The notes beneath the pieces are model-generated. The model saw only the letters and a program-made list of their open reading frames with translations, was not told where the DNA came from and made no database searches. Of a stretch of DNA of 64,000 nt, positions 19,207 through 28,794 are shown one piece after another. The translations under genes and the position numbers were made by a program. The DNA lies in the NCBI GenBank assembly GCA_903835185.1, contig CAILLX010000067.1, positions 1-64,000 of the forward strand, given 5' to 3'. Source of the stretch: an uncultured bacterium (GTDB lineage: Bacteria; Cyanobacteriota; Vampirovibrionia; Obscuribacterales; Obscuribacteraceae). The number at the start of each line of letters is the position of its first letter. Position 1 is the stretch's first letter.

Positions 19207-21849
19207 CTATTGCATATATTTTTCCTGAGTAGCTGTAATTGAAGCAGAGGCGTCTTGAATAGTGGCACGAATGAGATTGAGTGCCTCATCTGCAGAGTTA
19301 GCTACTGATTGCGCCAAGGTGGTGCGGGACTCTTTGAGTGCCGAATGGGCTGCTTGTCTGCCATTGTGAAGTTTACTGCAATATTCATCCACGGTTGTTT
19401 CCAGCTCCTGGACAGCTTTCTTTTTGACCTGACGAGCTGTATTGAGCGCATTCTCTTTGCCTTCTAGAATGGAAGGATTGGCCCCGGTTGCTGATGCCTC
19501 CACGAGCTCTCTGCTCAGGCGCTCACTTTCTTGGCTCTTAGATTCAGCCTCTTGGAAGAGAGTCTCTGTTTGAGCAATCCTGCCATTTATGGACTCAGCA
19601 GTCTCCTGGTAAATATTGGCAAGGTTTTCCTTGTGTTGAGCTGCTAAATTCTCCATTCTGGAGGCAATGTTAGAGAGGGTCTGATGCAACTTTGCTTTCT
19701 CACCGGTTGCAGATTGTTCCATGTCAAAGAGATCTTTGGCTACAGTCTCAGTTGCCTCAGTCTCTAATTGGTTTTCCTTTTCAGACTGCTCTTCCCACAA
19801 GCTTTCACGATATTCGCGCAACTTGGGAATAAGCGTGTCATTGTTGAGACGAGTAACTGCATCAGACAGTTTATGCTCATACAATCTGACAGCCTGGTCT
19901 AGTGCTGACACATGCTCGGATGTGTTTGTTTGCAACTTTTCAAAAGCTCTGTCGTTTAACCATTGCAGATCTGCTGTTAGTGAGTCGACATGCCTCACTA
20001 GCGTCTCTTTAGTTCGTTTTCCTTCATGCTCGAGACGTTGTTGGATGACCTCAAATCTCGCCTTGAGTCTGTTGCTAAACTCCTGGTTGGTATAATTCAG
20101 TTGCTGGCAGATGGCATCCACGATTGCGCTTAATGAGGAGATTCTGTTGCTTACAACAGAATCGAGCTCTCTTCTGGTGGCTTCAAACAATTGTGCTAAA
20201 GAATCTTGAAGGGCAGTCAATCTGGTGTTAAGAGAGCTGACAGATTCTTTGTGCGCTTCATCAAGGAGGCGCTGCCCTCGTTCTTGAATCTGCTTGATTG
20301 TGTAACGGTCCGCTGCTGCTGCATCAGAGATGCGCAGCCGTGACTCTTCAGCCAGTTCATCCAGCCTTTTATTTAAATCGTCCAGTACCGATCGCAGTGT
20401 CGCTTCGCTGGACTCTTCTTGCTGCAGCGCTCTGTCGCTGAGCTGTTGCAGGTCATTCTCCAGCCCATTGTGGATTTGATCCATCTGAGAAACTAGATTG
20501 GACGTTGCTTTGCTGACCTGCTGCTCCAGGCGTGCAACAAGCGATTCCATTACTGTTTCAACACTGCCTGATCCTTTTGTTGCTCTGCTATCAGGAGTTG
20601 ATCGTGGTTTGGGAAGAGACTTAGGTGACGTTGGCGGTTGTAGCAGAACTTCTTGCTGTGGTGGTGCTACCACGTGCAGTTGATCCAGGCTTTCGGGTAA
20701 AACTGCATCCTCTGATTTTATTGGTTGGTCAGTTTCCTGCGGCTGCTCTGCTTGCAGTGGTGCTTCCTGCTGCTTGGCGCTCTTCTCATTCGTAGCTTTT
20801 GGGAGCAGCATCTTTTCCCAAGGGTCCAGACCTTCTTCGGCAGTATCTGCTACGGTGGTTCTGGCCGGTCTGTCTAGCGGAGGAGGGGCCTTAATTTCCA
20901 GAGTCTTTGGCCGGTGCTGCGGAACGGCAGGTGTAACTGTCTGACTTAGAGTGGCTTGTAGTGCTGCTTCTAACTGGCTCAGCGCTGCTGCCGGCTGGTC
21001 TTGCTGAATGGGTTCTGAGAGAGAGCTTCCTAGCGTGGCATGAAGCGCTGTTTCCAGTTGACTTAATGCTGGTTCAATCTGAGATTGTTCGTGAGCTTCT
21101 TCAGATAAAAATTGAGCTGGTTGAGGCAGATTTTGAGGCTCTGGTCGTGGTTCTTCAATTGGCTGAGCCTCGATGCTTGAGGAGGTTGTGGTGGCACCGG
21201 TAGCCGGAAGCGGATGAAATCTTGCTTTTACATCGGACATGGGTGAACCAGTTGTTGGCTGTTCTTCGAAGAGCTGCTGGCAAAACAGTCCGATGTCGAG
21301 CAGCTGTTTGTAAGCAGAGGATTCCAGCTGGAGTCCCAGTGCAGTCAAAAGAGCTATTGATGGATCAATTGGACCTGTCCATTCTTGATTTTTTTCGCGG
21401 CGTGAACCGCCCTGGGCAAAGCTGTAAGCGAGCTGCTGAAACTTTTGAATTTGCTCTTCCGGCAGGTGTCCGGCCGGTTCGACAAGTGTGTATGCAAAAT
21501 CGTGGCCGATAAGCTTGGCGTCCTGCGCGGCACTGAGCATTAGCTTTTCAAGAAAGACCAGCTCATATGTTTCGGCAGTCACTCTCAGCACGATGGGACG
21601 TTCGTTGTCGCGTCCTATAACCACGGCAAGTTCGGTGACCTTGAACCCGCTAGGTTGTTGCTGTTGATCTGTAGAAGCTGTTAAAGGAATGATTGGCTCT
21701 AGAGAGAAAATGAGGGTTCCGACTTCCAAACCTAAAGTTTCAGCAGCTGCCCACTCATCAGGTGAAACCGGCATTGCGTGTTTGTATCCTCGAAGATAAG
21801 GGCGGATAGCCTCAGGTGAGAGTTGATGCTTTGAAAGTGAGGAACTCAT
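19207..21849 (-). CDS. Long coiled-coil protein, third gene of coiled-coil operon
   Basis: An 880-residue protein. Residues 1-200 look globular (SPEAIRPYLRGYKHAMPVSP, then ELAVVIGRDNERPIVLRVTA). Residues 200-410 are Pro/Gln/Glu-rich and low in complexity, with a repeated element (SQLETALHATL and SQLEAALQATL). From about 430 to the end heptad patterns run almost without break (VESLVARLEQQVSKATSNLV, RALQQEESSEATLRSVLDDL). There is no signal peptide or membrane segment, so it is presumably cytoplasmic. Its ATG overlaps the stop of the upstream gene (ATGA), so translation is coupled. Structural or scaffolding function is inferred; no known family recognised. Confidence 0.85.
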   Translation of the reverse strand: MSSSLSKHQLSPEAIRPYLRGYKHAMPVSPDEWAAAETLGLEVGTLIFSLEPIIPLTASTDQQQQPSGFKVTELAVVIGRDNERPIVLRVTAETYELVFLEKLMLSAAQDAKLIGHDFAYTLVEPAGHLPEEQIQKFQQLAYSFAQGGSRREKNQEWTGPIDPSIALLTALGLQLESSAYKQLLDIGLFCQQLFEEQPTTGSPMSDVKARFHPLPATGATTTSSSIEAQPIEEPRPEPQNLPQPAQFLSEEAHEQSQIEPALSQLETALHATLGSSLSEPIQQDQPAAALSQLEAALQATLSQTVTPAVPQHRPKTLEIKAPPPLDRPARTTVADTAEEGLDPWEKMLLPKATNEKSAKQQEAPLQAEQPQETDQPIKSEDAVLPESLDQLHVVAPPQQEVLLQPPTSPKSLPKPRSTPDSRATKGSGSVETVMESLVARLEQQVSKATSNLVSQMDQIHNGLENDLQQLSDRALQQEESSEATLRSVLDDLNKRLDELAEESRLRISDAAAADRYTIKQIQERGQRLLDEAHKESVSSLNTRLTALQDSLAQLFEATRRELDSVVSNRISSLSAIVDAICQQLNYTNQEFSNRLKARFEVIQQRLEHEGKRTKETLVRHVDSLTADLQWLNDRAFEKLQTNTSEHVSALDQAVRLYEHKLSDAVTRLNNDTLIPKLREYRESLWEEQSEKENQLETEATETVAKDLFDMEQSATGEKAKLHQTLSNIASRMENLAAQHKENLANIYQETAESINGRIAQTETLFQEAESKSQESERLSRELVEASATGANPSILEGKENALNTARQVKKKAVQELETTVDEYCSKLHNGRQAAHSALKESRTTLAQSVANSADEALNLIRATIQDASASITATQEKYMQ

Positions 21850-23330
21850 CTGTCACCGCCCTTCGTCTCGTTTTTAGTATGATTAGCAGTTTTCCTCCGC
21901 CGGGAGCTCTTTTGGGGTGCTTCGTCTGTAGAATGAGTAGCTGTAATGGGCGTTATTCCTGGAACAACTGCTGCAAGCTCCGACAACGCCAGTTCTTGTT
22001 GCTCTTTGACTTTGTTTAAGAGTCCTGCCAGTTCAGCTTGAATGAGCTCGTGGGCAGAGCCGGAGAGCGCTTCGCATTGACTGTGGCAGTTGGCTAAAGA
22101 GGTGGATATTGACGAATCAGACTCCTGGTAGTCCTTGGCAAGCTGTTCGCAAGAGGCTTTGACGATAAGGTTAAGTCGTTGTTCAAAGTCGGTGTTGAGC
22201 TGTTTGAGCTCTTGCCCAATACTGTCGGTAAGTGCGCTTGCACTGGACTCCAATTCTTGTCTGAGACGGGTGTTTGTCTCGTTGCGCTGGCTGCATTCTG
22301 CAATAATAGAATCAATTGCCAGTTTTACCTTTGCTTGCAGGTTGTCAGAGATCTCTGTGAGGTGTTGAAGCGAATTCTCGGACTGTGATTGCATGTCGGC
22401 AATCAACATATTATCCAGATGAGATAAACTTTCCGATTCTGAGAGATAACGGGAATTGAGCTGTTCCAGACAACTGGCTTTCTGCTTGGACTCATCGTCT
22501 ATAAAAACTGAGAGATTATCCTCGAAGAACTGGTGTGTCTTCTGCTGGATGGTTTCAGCAAGACTGTTTGCCTCAAGTGATGCTGTCTTGAGTTTTTCTT
22601 CCAGGACTGTATTAGCTTCGGCAAATTCGGAGTCTAGTGAGGCTGTATGGGCATCGAAGCGTTGAGATAGCTTTTCGATCCAGGTGGAAGTATGTGTGTC
22701 TATTGTGTTGACGCTCTGGAGAAAAGTTTTAGATATTCTGCCTGTAAGCTGCTTCTCTTCTCCGCGTGCTTCAATCAGTGCATGATCTAATTTTTGTTGA
22801 AATGTGTTCTCGACGAATGTGTCTTGCACCTTTAACGTTTTGGATGAAGCGGATTCCTGTATGTGTAGTTCAGCTGCGTGGCTGTTAAACTCTTGGGAGC
22901 TGGCATGCCTCACCTCTTCGGATACCAGATTGGCTGTCGTAGCCTGAATGTGCTCAAATTCAGTAATTGAATTCGCAAGTCTGGTGCTGAGTTCAGTAAG
23001 ATTATTTGTGAGGCTGTTCAATCTGCGTTCTGTTTCGCTTTGCTCCAAATTTATTACTTTGCCTATTTCCTTGATAATTCTGGATAGCACCGACTGAATC
23101 TCTGATTCATAGAGATGCGAACTTTGATCAAGCTTGTTGCCGGAATCAGACACCAATGTCTCGCCTGACTTCAGACTTTCGCATACAGCTGTTTGCATTA
23201 GTGAACGTTGTGACAGACCCACCTCGGCGAGCTTAGCAGCTGCCTCGTCATGGATTTCCTGAAGTTTCTTGCCTGGCATGGTCATTAAAGTCTTATCCCG
23301 TATATCGCCATATGTACTGTTATTCACCAT
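21846..23330 (-). CDS. Coiled-coil protein, second gene of operon
   Basis: A 494-residue, almost wholly helical protein with repeated amphipathic heptads (VLSRIIKEIGKVINLEQSET, RRLNSLTNNLTELSTRLANS, QSVNTIDTHTSTWIEKLSQR). Its pattern resembles the other two proteins of the block: long helical units interrupted by polar linkers with occasional tryptophans. Only the last 45 residues break the pattern, ending in a basic Lys/Arg stretch (KSSRRRKTANHTKNETKGG). It overlaps the upstream gene by 11 bases and the downstream gene by 4. Apolipoprotein- or chemoreceptor-like helices would look alike at this level, so homology to either is not claimed. Confidence 0.83.
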   Translation of the reverse strand: MVNNSTYGDIRDKTLMTMPGKKLQEIHDEAAAKLAEVGLSQRSLMQTAVCESLKSGETLVSDSGNKLDQSSHLYESEIQSVLSRIIKEIGKVINLEQSETERRLNSLTNNLTELSTRLANSITEFEHIQATTANLVSEEVRHASSQEFNSHAAELHIQESASSKTLKVQDTFVENTFQQKLDHALIEARGEEKQLTGRISKTFLQSVNTIDTHTSTWIEKLSQRFDAHTASLDSEFAEANTVLEEKLKTASLEANSLAETIQQKTHQFFEDNLSVFIDDESKQKASCLEQLNSRYLSESESLSHLDNMLIADMQSQSENSLQHLTEISDNLQAKVKLAIDSIIAECSQRNETNTRLRQELESSASALTDSIGQELKQLNTDFEQRLNLIVKASCEQLAKDYQESDSSISTSLANCHSQCEALSGSAHELIQAELAGLLNKVKEQQELALSELAAVVPGITPITATHSTDEAPQKSSRRRKTANHTKNETKGGDR

Positions 23331-24729
23331 TCAAGGAGAGTTGCGAACTGCGGTATGCCATTATGAATACGGCTGCCGCTTTACCTGCCTCTTCAAGCTC
23401 ATCTGCCTGTGAGGCTAGATCGACTAGTTCTTGCTGAAAACTTCTAGTTATTCTGTCGAGATCAATTTTCATTGAATTAATCTGTTTTTCCAGATTTTCT
23501 ATAGATGCCAATCTGATTGTGTCTAAACGATCATTGAGAGAACGGCTGCTTCTTGTGTATTCGACTTCCAGCTGCTCGGTCAGTTTACGAACAGCTTTGA
23601 GTATTTCTGCTGCTTGTTCTGCCAGGCTAGCTCTGAGTCTTTCCTTAAACTCATCGGCTGTTCTCTGCTGTATTGTTGCAGTGACCCCGGCTTGGCGTGA
23701 GATCTCAGAGACGGTGGATTCAAGACCGGAGAAGATATTAGCTAACTTGAAGCAATACTCCTGTTCCAGACGGGCTAAAGAGTTGTTGATTGCTTTGTGG
23801 GATGCTTTGAGCTTTTCGTCTGCGTCTTGCACAATCCAGTCGAGTTCTCCGCCCACTTCCACAAGTTTATAGTCTAAGGACGATTTATGAGCTTCTTGCC
23901 GGTCGTTCTTGGTGCTTGAAAATGATGATGCAACATGTTCGTGAGTCTCGTTAATCGCTTGCGTCCACTCACCCATCCTGGAGCCGACTGTGTCCTGACT
24001 GGAGGAAGCTGCATCTGCAATTGACCTGCTGCTTTCGTTATACTTATTGTCGAGTGAAGTGATGCTTTGTTCGCCCAATTGAGCTAATGCGGCAATTGCA
24101 GTTTCGACCTTGTCCTTGAAGTTGCTCTGGTGGTTGTCTACCTCCAGATACAGTCCATCCTTCCACTGCAGGATAAGCTCATGTAGTTGGTCAGTGAACT
24201 GCTGCGATTGGGTAGCTAAAGCCTCTTCATTGCTAATCTCACAACTGTCTATCCGCTCCTTGCCAGCTGTTGAAATATCCTGCAGCTGTTTCAATGAGTT
24301 TTTTTCTGCTGCTGGAACTGCTTGCAAGCTTGCAGCCGATTTGCTAGATGCCAATTCTTGGGTGACAAGAACGGTTACCTTGTGTGCTAAATCAGCAGTG
24401 CTCGTGGCGAGAGCTTGGCGTACTGTGCGCCCAGTTGTAGTTATGGTCTGTATCTGCAGATGCTTAAACTCTTCCAAATCGGCTATAAACTGGTCCTTGC
24501 GATCTTTGAGGTCTAAGAGACTTAGTTCGGTTGTGCCCAGATACTGGTCTGTTATCTGCTGCAGGCGGTCACAGAGAGCTTTGTGCAAGCGGCTGCTGTA
24601 CTGCGCCAGTTGATCTACACATGATTCGGCAGTCCTTGATAATTCAAAATTGGCTTTGTCAAGCGCTTCGATCATACGCTGTCTGGTCGTTTCAAGTTTT
24701 TCCGGTTCGGACAAAGTGTTATCAGACAT
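23320..24729 (-). CDS. Coiled-coil protein, first gene of operon
   Basis: A 469-residue alpha-helical protein that opens the three-gene block. It begins MSDNTLSEPEKLETTRQRMI and continues with long heptad-bearing helices (LHKALCDRLQQITDQYLGTT, ELDWIVQDADEKLKASHKAI, FKERLRASLAEQAAEILKAV). The C-terminus returns to a short hydrophobic stretch (AAAVFIMAYRSSQLSL), too short to be a confident membrane span. The ATG at 24729 has only a weak ribosome site; the 194-base gap before lpdA suggests that its own promoter lies there. Function unknown; likely to co-assemble with the two downstream proteins. Confidence 0.83.
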   Translation of the reverse strand: MSDNTLSEPEKLETTRQRMIEALDKANFELSRTAESCVDQLAQYSSRLHKALCDRLQQITDQYLGTTELSLLDLKDRKDQFIADLEEFKHLQIQTITTTGRTVRQALATSTADLAHKVTVLVTQELASSKSAASLQAVPAAEKNSLKQLQDISTAGKERIDSCEISNEEALATQSQQFTDQLHELILQWKDGLYLEVDNHQSNFKDKVETAIAALAQLGEQSITSLDNKYNESSRSIADAASSSQDTVGSRMGEWTQAINETHEHVASSFSSTKNDRQEAHKSSLDYKLVEVGGELDWIVQDADEKLKASHKAINNSLARLEQEYCFKLANIFSGLESTVSEISRQAGVTATIQQRTADEFKERLRASLAEQAAEILKAVRKLTEQLEVEYTRSSRSLNDRLDTIRLASIENLEKQINSMKIDLDRITRSFQQELVDLASQADELEEAGKAAAVFIMAYRSSQLSLNGE

Positions 24730-24923
24730 AGAGTTACCCGAGCGATTCTGCCGCTTATCCTTAGAGTTTATGCCACTACTGTTAATTCGTTAAGCAATAG
24801 CTGCTGTTTTCGGTATCTTTTTTCTTCAAAACAGTCTTAATCGTTTTGTATCTGAGTCTGAAAACCAGCTTAACGCTTAGCCTGGCAAACTCCAGGCGAA
24901 AGAGGCAGCAGCTGTGCCGGATG

Positions 24924-26378
24924 TCAAGAATCAATCTGGGCAGAGCAAGCTTTTTGTGATTTTCTTTGGCGTTCCAGCCGCCTGAGTGCAGCTGTGGCTG
25001 CCTCCATTACTGTTTCGGAGAGTGTCGGGTGTGGGTGGATGGTTACTATCAGATCTTCCAGCGTTGCTCCCATCTCGATGGCAAGCACAGCTTCTGCTAT
25101 CAGCTCGCCGGCTCGTGGACCTGTGATTCCGACTCCTAAAAGAGCAGTTGTGTCAGGATTAAAGATGACCTTTGTCAGTCCGGACGGTTCTCCTAATGTG
25201 AGAGCACGCGGAGAAGCTGACCATGGGAACCTGGCGCTGGCAACAGTTATCTCGGCAGCTTTAGCAACGCCTTCAGTTATTCCACACCAGGCGATCTCCG
25301 GCTGTGTAAAGACAACAGCAGGGATGGCACGGTTGTCAAAAGCTGACGGCAGTCCGGCAATCACTTCGGCCGCCACGATACCTTGTCTGGTGGCGCGGTG
25401 GGCAAGCATAGGTTGTCCGGAGACATCGCCTATCGCGAAAATATGCCTGTCGGTTGTGCGGCACTGTTGATCAATGGTCACAAATCGTTGCTGATCAACT
25501 GCTACTTGAGTATTCTCAAGTCCGATATTGCTGCTGTTGGGGCTTCTGCCGACTGCTATTAAGACTTTGTCGAATAAAGACGTAGTTGTCTCGCCGTTGC
25601 ATGTAAATGTCACTGCCAGCCCGCTTGCTCTTTCGACAATGGCTGTGACCCTGGTGTTAAGCAGTATCGACTTGAATTTCTGTTGAAGGTGAGTAATGAG
25701 CGGGCGTACTAGATCGCGATCTACTCCGGGCAGGAGACCATCTGTCATTTCAACTACAGTTACAGCACTGCCAAGCGAGGAATAGACTGTTCCTAGCTCC
25801 AGACCTATATATCCGCCGCCAACGACCAGGAGCTTGCCTGGGACATCTTCAAGTTGCAGTGCACTCGTGGAGTCCAGCAGCAGTGGGCTGGCACAGGCTA
25901 AGCCAGGCAACCTGGTTTGGCTGGAGCCGGTTGCCAAAATGGCGTTCTTGAATTTAATCCTGTTTGGCTGTTTATCGCCGCCATATTCTATGCGGAGATT
26001 TCTGGAGTCTTCAAAGATTGCTCGACCATGAACGAGCTCCACTCCAGAGCTCTTTAGCATGCCTGTTATACCTTGTGTCAATTTATCAGTGACACTTTGC
26101 TTCCAGGAGCGTAGTTTGTTGATATCAATCTCCGGGGCTGCGAACTTGATGCCAAAGTTGGAAGAAGCAGCAGCACTTTCGATAACTTCGCTAGCATGCA
26201 AAAGGGCTTTGGAAGGTATGCAACCTACGTGAAGGCAGACGCCGCCAGGAGCAGGTGAAGTGTCAACGAGCACGCATTTGATGCCCAGCTCGGCTGCCCT
26301 TAAAGCTGCCGGATAGCCGCCCGGACCGGCTCCTACAATTACAAGATCCACCTCTTGAGTCATTTCACCTATGACCAT
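24924..26378 (-). CDS. lpdA: Dihydrolipoamide dehydrogenase (E3)
   Basis: A 484-residue flavoprotein that reoxidises dihydrolipoyl groups with NAD. FAD-binding VIVGAGPGGYPAALRAAELG is followed by the redox-active disulfide in GGVCLHVGCIPSKALLHASE, the NAD-binding LLVVGGGYIGLELGTVYSSL, and the C-terminal active-site HPHPTLSETV with its catalytic histidine. The ATG at 26378 lies four bases past the E2 stop and has GGAGG 8 bases upstream; an internal ATG at 26363 is less likely. It is the last gene of the E1alpha-E1beta-E2-E3 operon. Confidence 0.96.
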   Translation of the reverse strand: MVIGEMTQEVDLVIVGAGPGGYPAALRAAELGIKCVLVDTSPAPGGVCLHVGCIPSKALLHASEVIESAAASSNFGIKFAAPEIDINKLRSWKQSVTDKLTQGITGMLKSSGVELVHGRAIFEDSRNLRIEYGGDKQPNRIKFKNAILATGSSQTRLPGLACASPLLLDSTSALQLEDVPGKLLVVGGGYIGLELGTVYSSLGSAVTVVEMTDGLLPGVDRDLVRPLITHLQQKFKSILLNTRVTAIVERASGLAVTFTCNGETTTSLFDKVLIAVGRSPNSSNIGLENTQVAVDQQRFVTIDQQCRTTDRHIFAIGDVSGQPMLAHRATRQGIVAAEVIAGLPSAFDNRAIPAVVFTQPEIAWCGITEGVAKAAEITVASARFPWSASPRALTLGEPSGLTKVIFNPDTTALLGVGITGPRAGELIAEAVLAIEMGATLEDLIVTIHPHPTLSETVMEAATAALRRLERQRKSQKACSAQIDS

Positions 26379-26381
26379 GAC

Positions 26382-27728
26382 TTATACCTCCACAAGCAGT
26401 TGTAGCGGGTCTTCGAGCAAGGAAGCTACATGTCGCAAGAACATTGCAGCTTCAGCACCATCTGCAATGCGATGATCAAATGAGATTGCAAGTGGCAGGA
26501 TCCAGCGAATCTCTATATTTCCGTTACGCACAACCGGTTTTTGCACTGAGCGTGCCATTCCGATAATTGCTGATTCAGGGAAATTGACCATCGGCACCAT
26601 ACCTGTTCCCCCTATCGGTCCGAGGTTGGTAATTGTGAAAGTGCCCCCTTGCAGAGTCTCGAGGTCAATCTTGCCGGCCCTGGTTTTTTGCGCAATAACG
26701 TTGAGCTCAGAGGCCAGCTCGCTTACTCCTTTTGTGTCCACATTGCGAATTACAGGTACTATTAAACCCCGGCTGGTTGCTACAGCCAGCCCGATATTGT
26801 AATAGCGCTTCAGTACTATTTCACCTGTAGCAACATCTAGACTGGAGTTGAACTGTCCGAAGAGCTTAAGCGCTGCAGCTACTGCCTTCAGTGCAAAAAC
26901 AGTAAGAGTGAGCTTGCCACCGTTTTTTAGGATGCTTGTTTCATGCTTCTGTCTTAACGATTCGAGCAAGGTTATGTCCGCCTCGTCGAAGCTGCTGACA
27001 CGTGGAATATGTGTCCACGACTGAGTCATATTAACGGCAATCTTGCGCCGGAGCGACCGTAAAGGAATACGTTCAATCGGACCATATCTGGCAAAATCAG
27101 GAAGTTCAACAGGCTGTGCTGTAATTGGTTCGACTCTGATTGGCTCTGTCGTCCCACCATGGACATCCGGATCCCTCTGCCATTGTCCGTTATATGGTGC
27201 CTGTTGCTTGACGCTGGTTGCCTGCGCCGGAGCATGTCCAAAGGAAACAAGATCTTCTTTTAACACCCGGCCTGACGGACCTGATCCGGCAATGAGGTTA
27301 AGGTCGATTCGCAGTTCACGAGCCAGTTTGCGTATCGCCGGCGTAGCTGGTACCGGACACCCCGGGGAGCGATCTGGTGCAGTAGTGGCGGTAGTAGCAG
27401 TAGTGGCACCGTGTGGCTGTTGAGTGCTGGCTGGCGTTGGTTCTGACTGACTAACTATTGGCTGCCTGCCTGCAGCTGAGACAATCGCTGAGTCGACGAA
27501 TGTGATCATGACATCGCCAACCTTGATGATGTCTGCGACTTTAACGTAAATTTTTTCAACTACACCTGCCACAGGGGAAGGAATCTCAACTACAGCTTTG
27601 TCTGTCTCCACTTCAAAGATTGGCTGATCTTCGACAACTTGATCGCCTTCCTTGACTTTTACATCAAGCACTTCAGCTTCGTGTATCCCTTCGCCAAGGT
27701 CGGGGAGTCTAAATTCAGTTGATTTCAT
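26382..27728 (-). CDS. Dihydrolipoyl acyltransferase (E2)
   Basis: A 448-residue E2 core component. It has one N-terminal lipoyl domain (FRLPDLGEGIHEAEVLDVKV; lipoyl lysine in VETDKAVVEIPS), an Ala/Thr linker, a peripheral E1/E3-binding domain (TPAIRKLARELRIDLNLIAG), a second linker and the catalytic domain ending in ISFDHRIADGAEAAMFLRHV, the HxxxDG active site. It transfers the acyl group from lipoate to CoA. I use ATG 27728 with GGAG 9 bases upstream; 25 extra in-frame residues before it do not belong to the fold. The domain plan is that of pyruvate or branched-chain complexes of the Gram-positive/mitochondrial type. Confidence 0.94.
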   Translation of the reverse strand: MKSTEFRLPDLGEGIHEAEVLDVKVKEGDQVVEDQPIFEVETDKAVVEIPSPVAGVVEKIYVKVADIIKVGDVMITFVDSAIVSAAGRQPIVSQSEPTPASTQQPHGATTATTATTAPDRSPGCPVPATPAIRKLARELRIDLNLIAGSGPSGRVLKEDLVSFGHAPAQATSVKQQAPYNGQWQRDPDVHGGTTEPIRVEPITAQPVELPDFARYGPIERIPLRSLRRKIAVNMTQSWTHIPRVSSFDEADITLLESLRQKHETSILKNGGKLTLTVFALKAVAAALKLFGQFNSSLDVATGEIVLKRYYNIGLAVATSRGLIVPVIRNVDTKGVSELASELNVIAQKTRAGKIDLETLQGGTFTITNLGPIGGTGMVPMVNFPESAIIGMARSVQKPVVRNGNIEIRWILPLAISFDHRIADGAEAAMFLRHVASLLEDPLQLLVEV

Positions 27729-27812
27729 ACTAACTGCTCCGTTGCCTGCGTTGTGCTTGTTTGTTTGTCGACATGCCTCTTGCTTGGCGATGCCAAACCC
27801 CAAGCGCGCCTG

Positions 27813-28793
27813 TCAGAAAGACAATGTCTGCCGAGCCGCCTGGAGAATCTTGTCGGCATCTGGCAAGAAATACTTCTCCTTGGAGAAATAAGGAATCGGC
27901 ACGTCATAACCTGTGATGCGCTTAATCGGTGCTTCCAGATAAAGAAGCGAGTCTTCGTTGATGCGAGCAGCTACTTCAGCACCAATTCCGCAACTGCGTG
28001 GTCCTTCGTGAACTACAACTGCACGCCCGGTCTTCTTTACTGAAGTGACAATAGTCACAGTATCCAGCGGTACAATGCTGAGCAGATCAATTACTTCGGC
28101 AGAAACTCCGTCTTCTTCCTGAAGCTGTTCGGCAGCTTCCAGCGTAGGACGCAAAGATGCGCCGTAAGAGATTAAGGTGATGTCGCTCCCTGACCTTACC
28201 ACCCTGGCCTGCCCTAGCGGCAATGTCTCTGGTTGATCTGGGACATCTTCCTTGAAAGCTCGATAAAGAGATTTCGGTTCGTAGTAGATTACAGGGTCCG
28301 GATCTTGAATGGCGCTGAGCAATAGTGCACGCGCATTGCGTGGAGAGGAAGGGATGACAACTTTTAAGCCTGGTGTATGCGCATAAATTGCTTCGCGAGA
28401 CTCTGAATGGTGCTCCAGCGCCCGGATGCCGCCACCACAAGGAGCTCGCATGACCATAGGCACTGTAATTCTGCCACGAGTGCGGTTGCGAAAACGGGCT
28501 GCATGTGACTCAAGTTGGTGGTAGTTGTAGTAATCAAAACCAGCAAATTGAATCTCAGCAACTGGACGCAGTCCATAAATTGCCATGCCTATTGCTGTGC
28601 CGATAATTGCTGATTCAGCCAAAGGTGTGTCTATGACCCTGCCTTCCCCAAATCTTGCGTAAAGCCCTTCTGTAATCCGGAAGACGCCTCCGTTGACTCC
28701 GACATCAGCACCAAGCATGATAACCCGCTCGTCGGCTGCCATCGCTTCGCCGAGTGCCTTGTTAATCGCTTTGGCCATATTCATTTCAGCCAT
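27813..28793 (-). CDS. 2-oxoacid dehydrogenase E1 beta subunit
   Basis: A 326-residue transketolase-like subunit: MNMAKAINKALGEAMAADER, VIMLGADVGVNGGVFRITEG, FGEGRVIDTPLAESAIIGTA and MRAPCGGGIRALEHHSES are conserved E1-beta segments, the last with active-site histidines. The stretch ending in LYRAFKEDVPD matches pyruvate-type E1 beta of Bacillus kind more than the branched-chain enzyme. ATG 28793 follows the E1alpha stop by one base; the long frame upstream of it overlaps E1alpha and is not used. It pairs with E1alpha as an alpha2beta2 thiamine-diphosphate enzyme. Confidence 0.93.
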   Translation of the reverse strand: MAEMNMAKAINKALGEAMAADERVIMLGADVGVNGGVFRITEGLYARFGEGRVIDTPLAESAIIGTAIGMAIYGLRPVAEIQFAGFDYYNYHQLESHAARFRNRTRGRITVPMVMRAPCGGGIRALEHHSESREAIYAHTPGLKVVIPSSPRNARALLLSAIQDPDPVIYYEPKSLYRAFKEDVPDQPETLPLGQARVVRSGSDITLISYGASLRPTLEAAEQLQEEDGVSAEVIDLLSIVPLDTVTIVTSVKKTGRAVVVHEGPRSCGIGAEVAARINEDSLLYLEAPIKRITGYDVPIPYFSKEKYFLPDADKILQAARQTLSF

Positions 28794-28794
28794 T

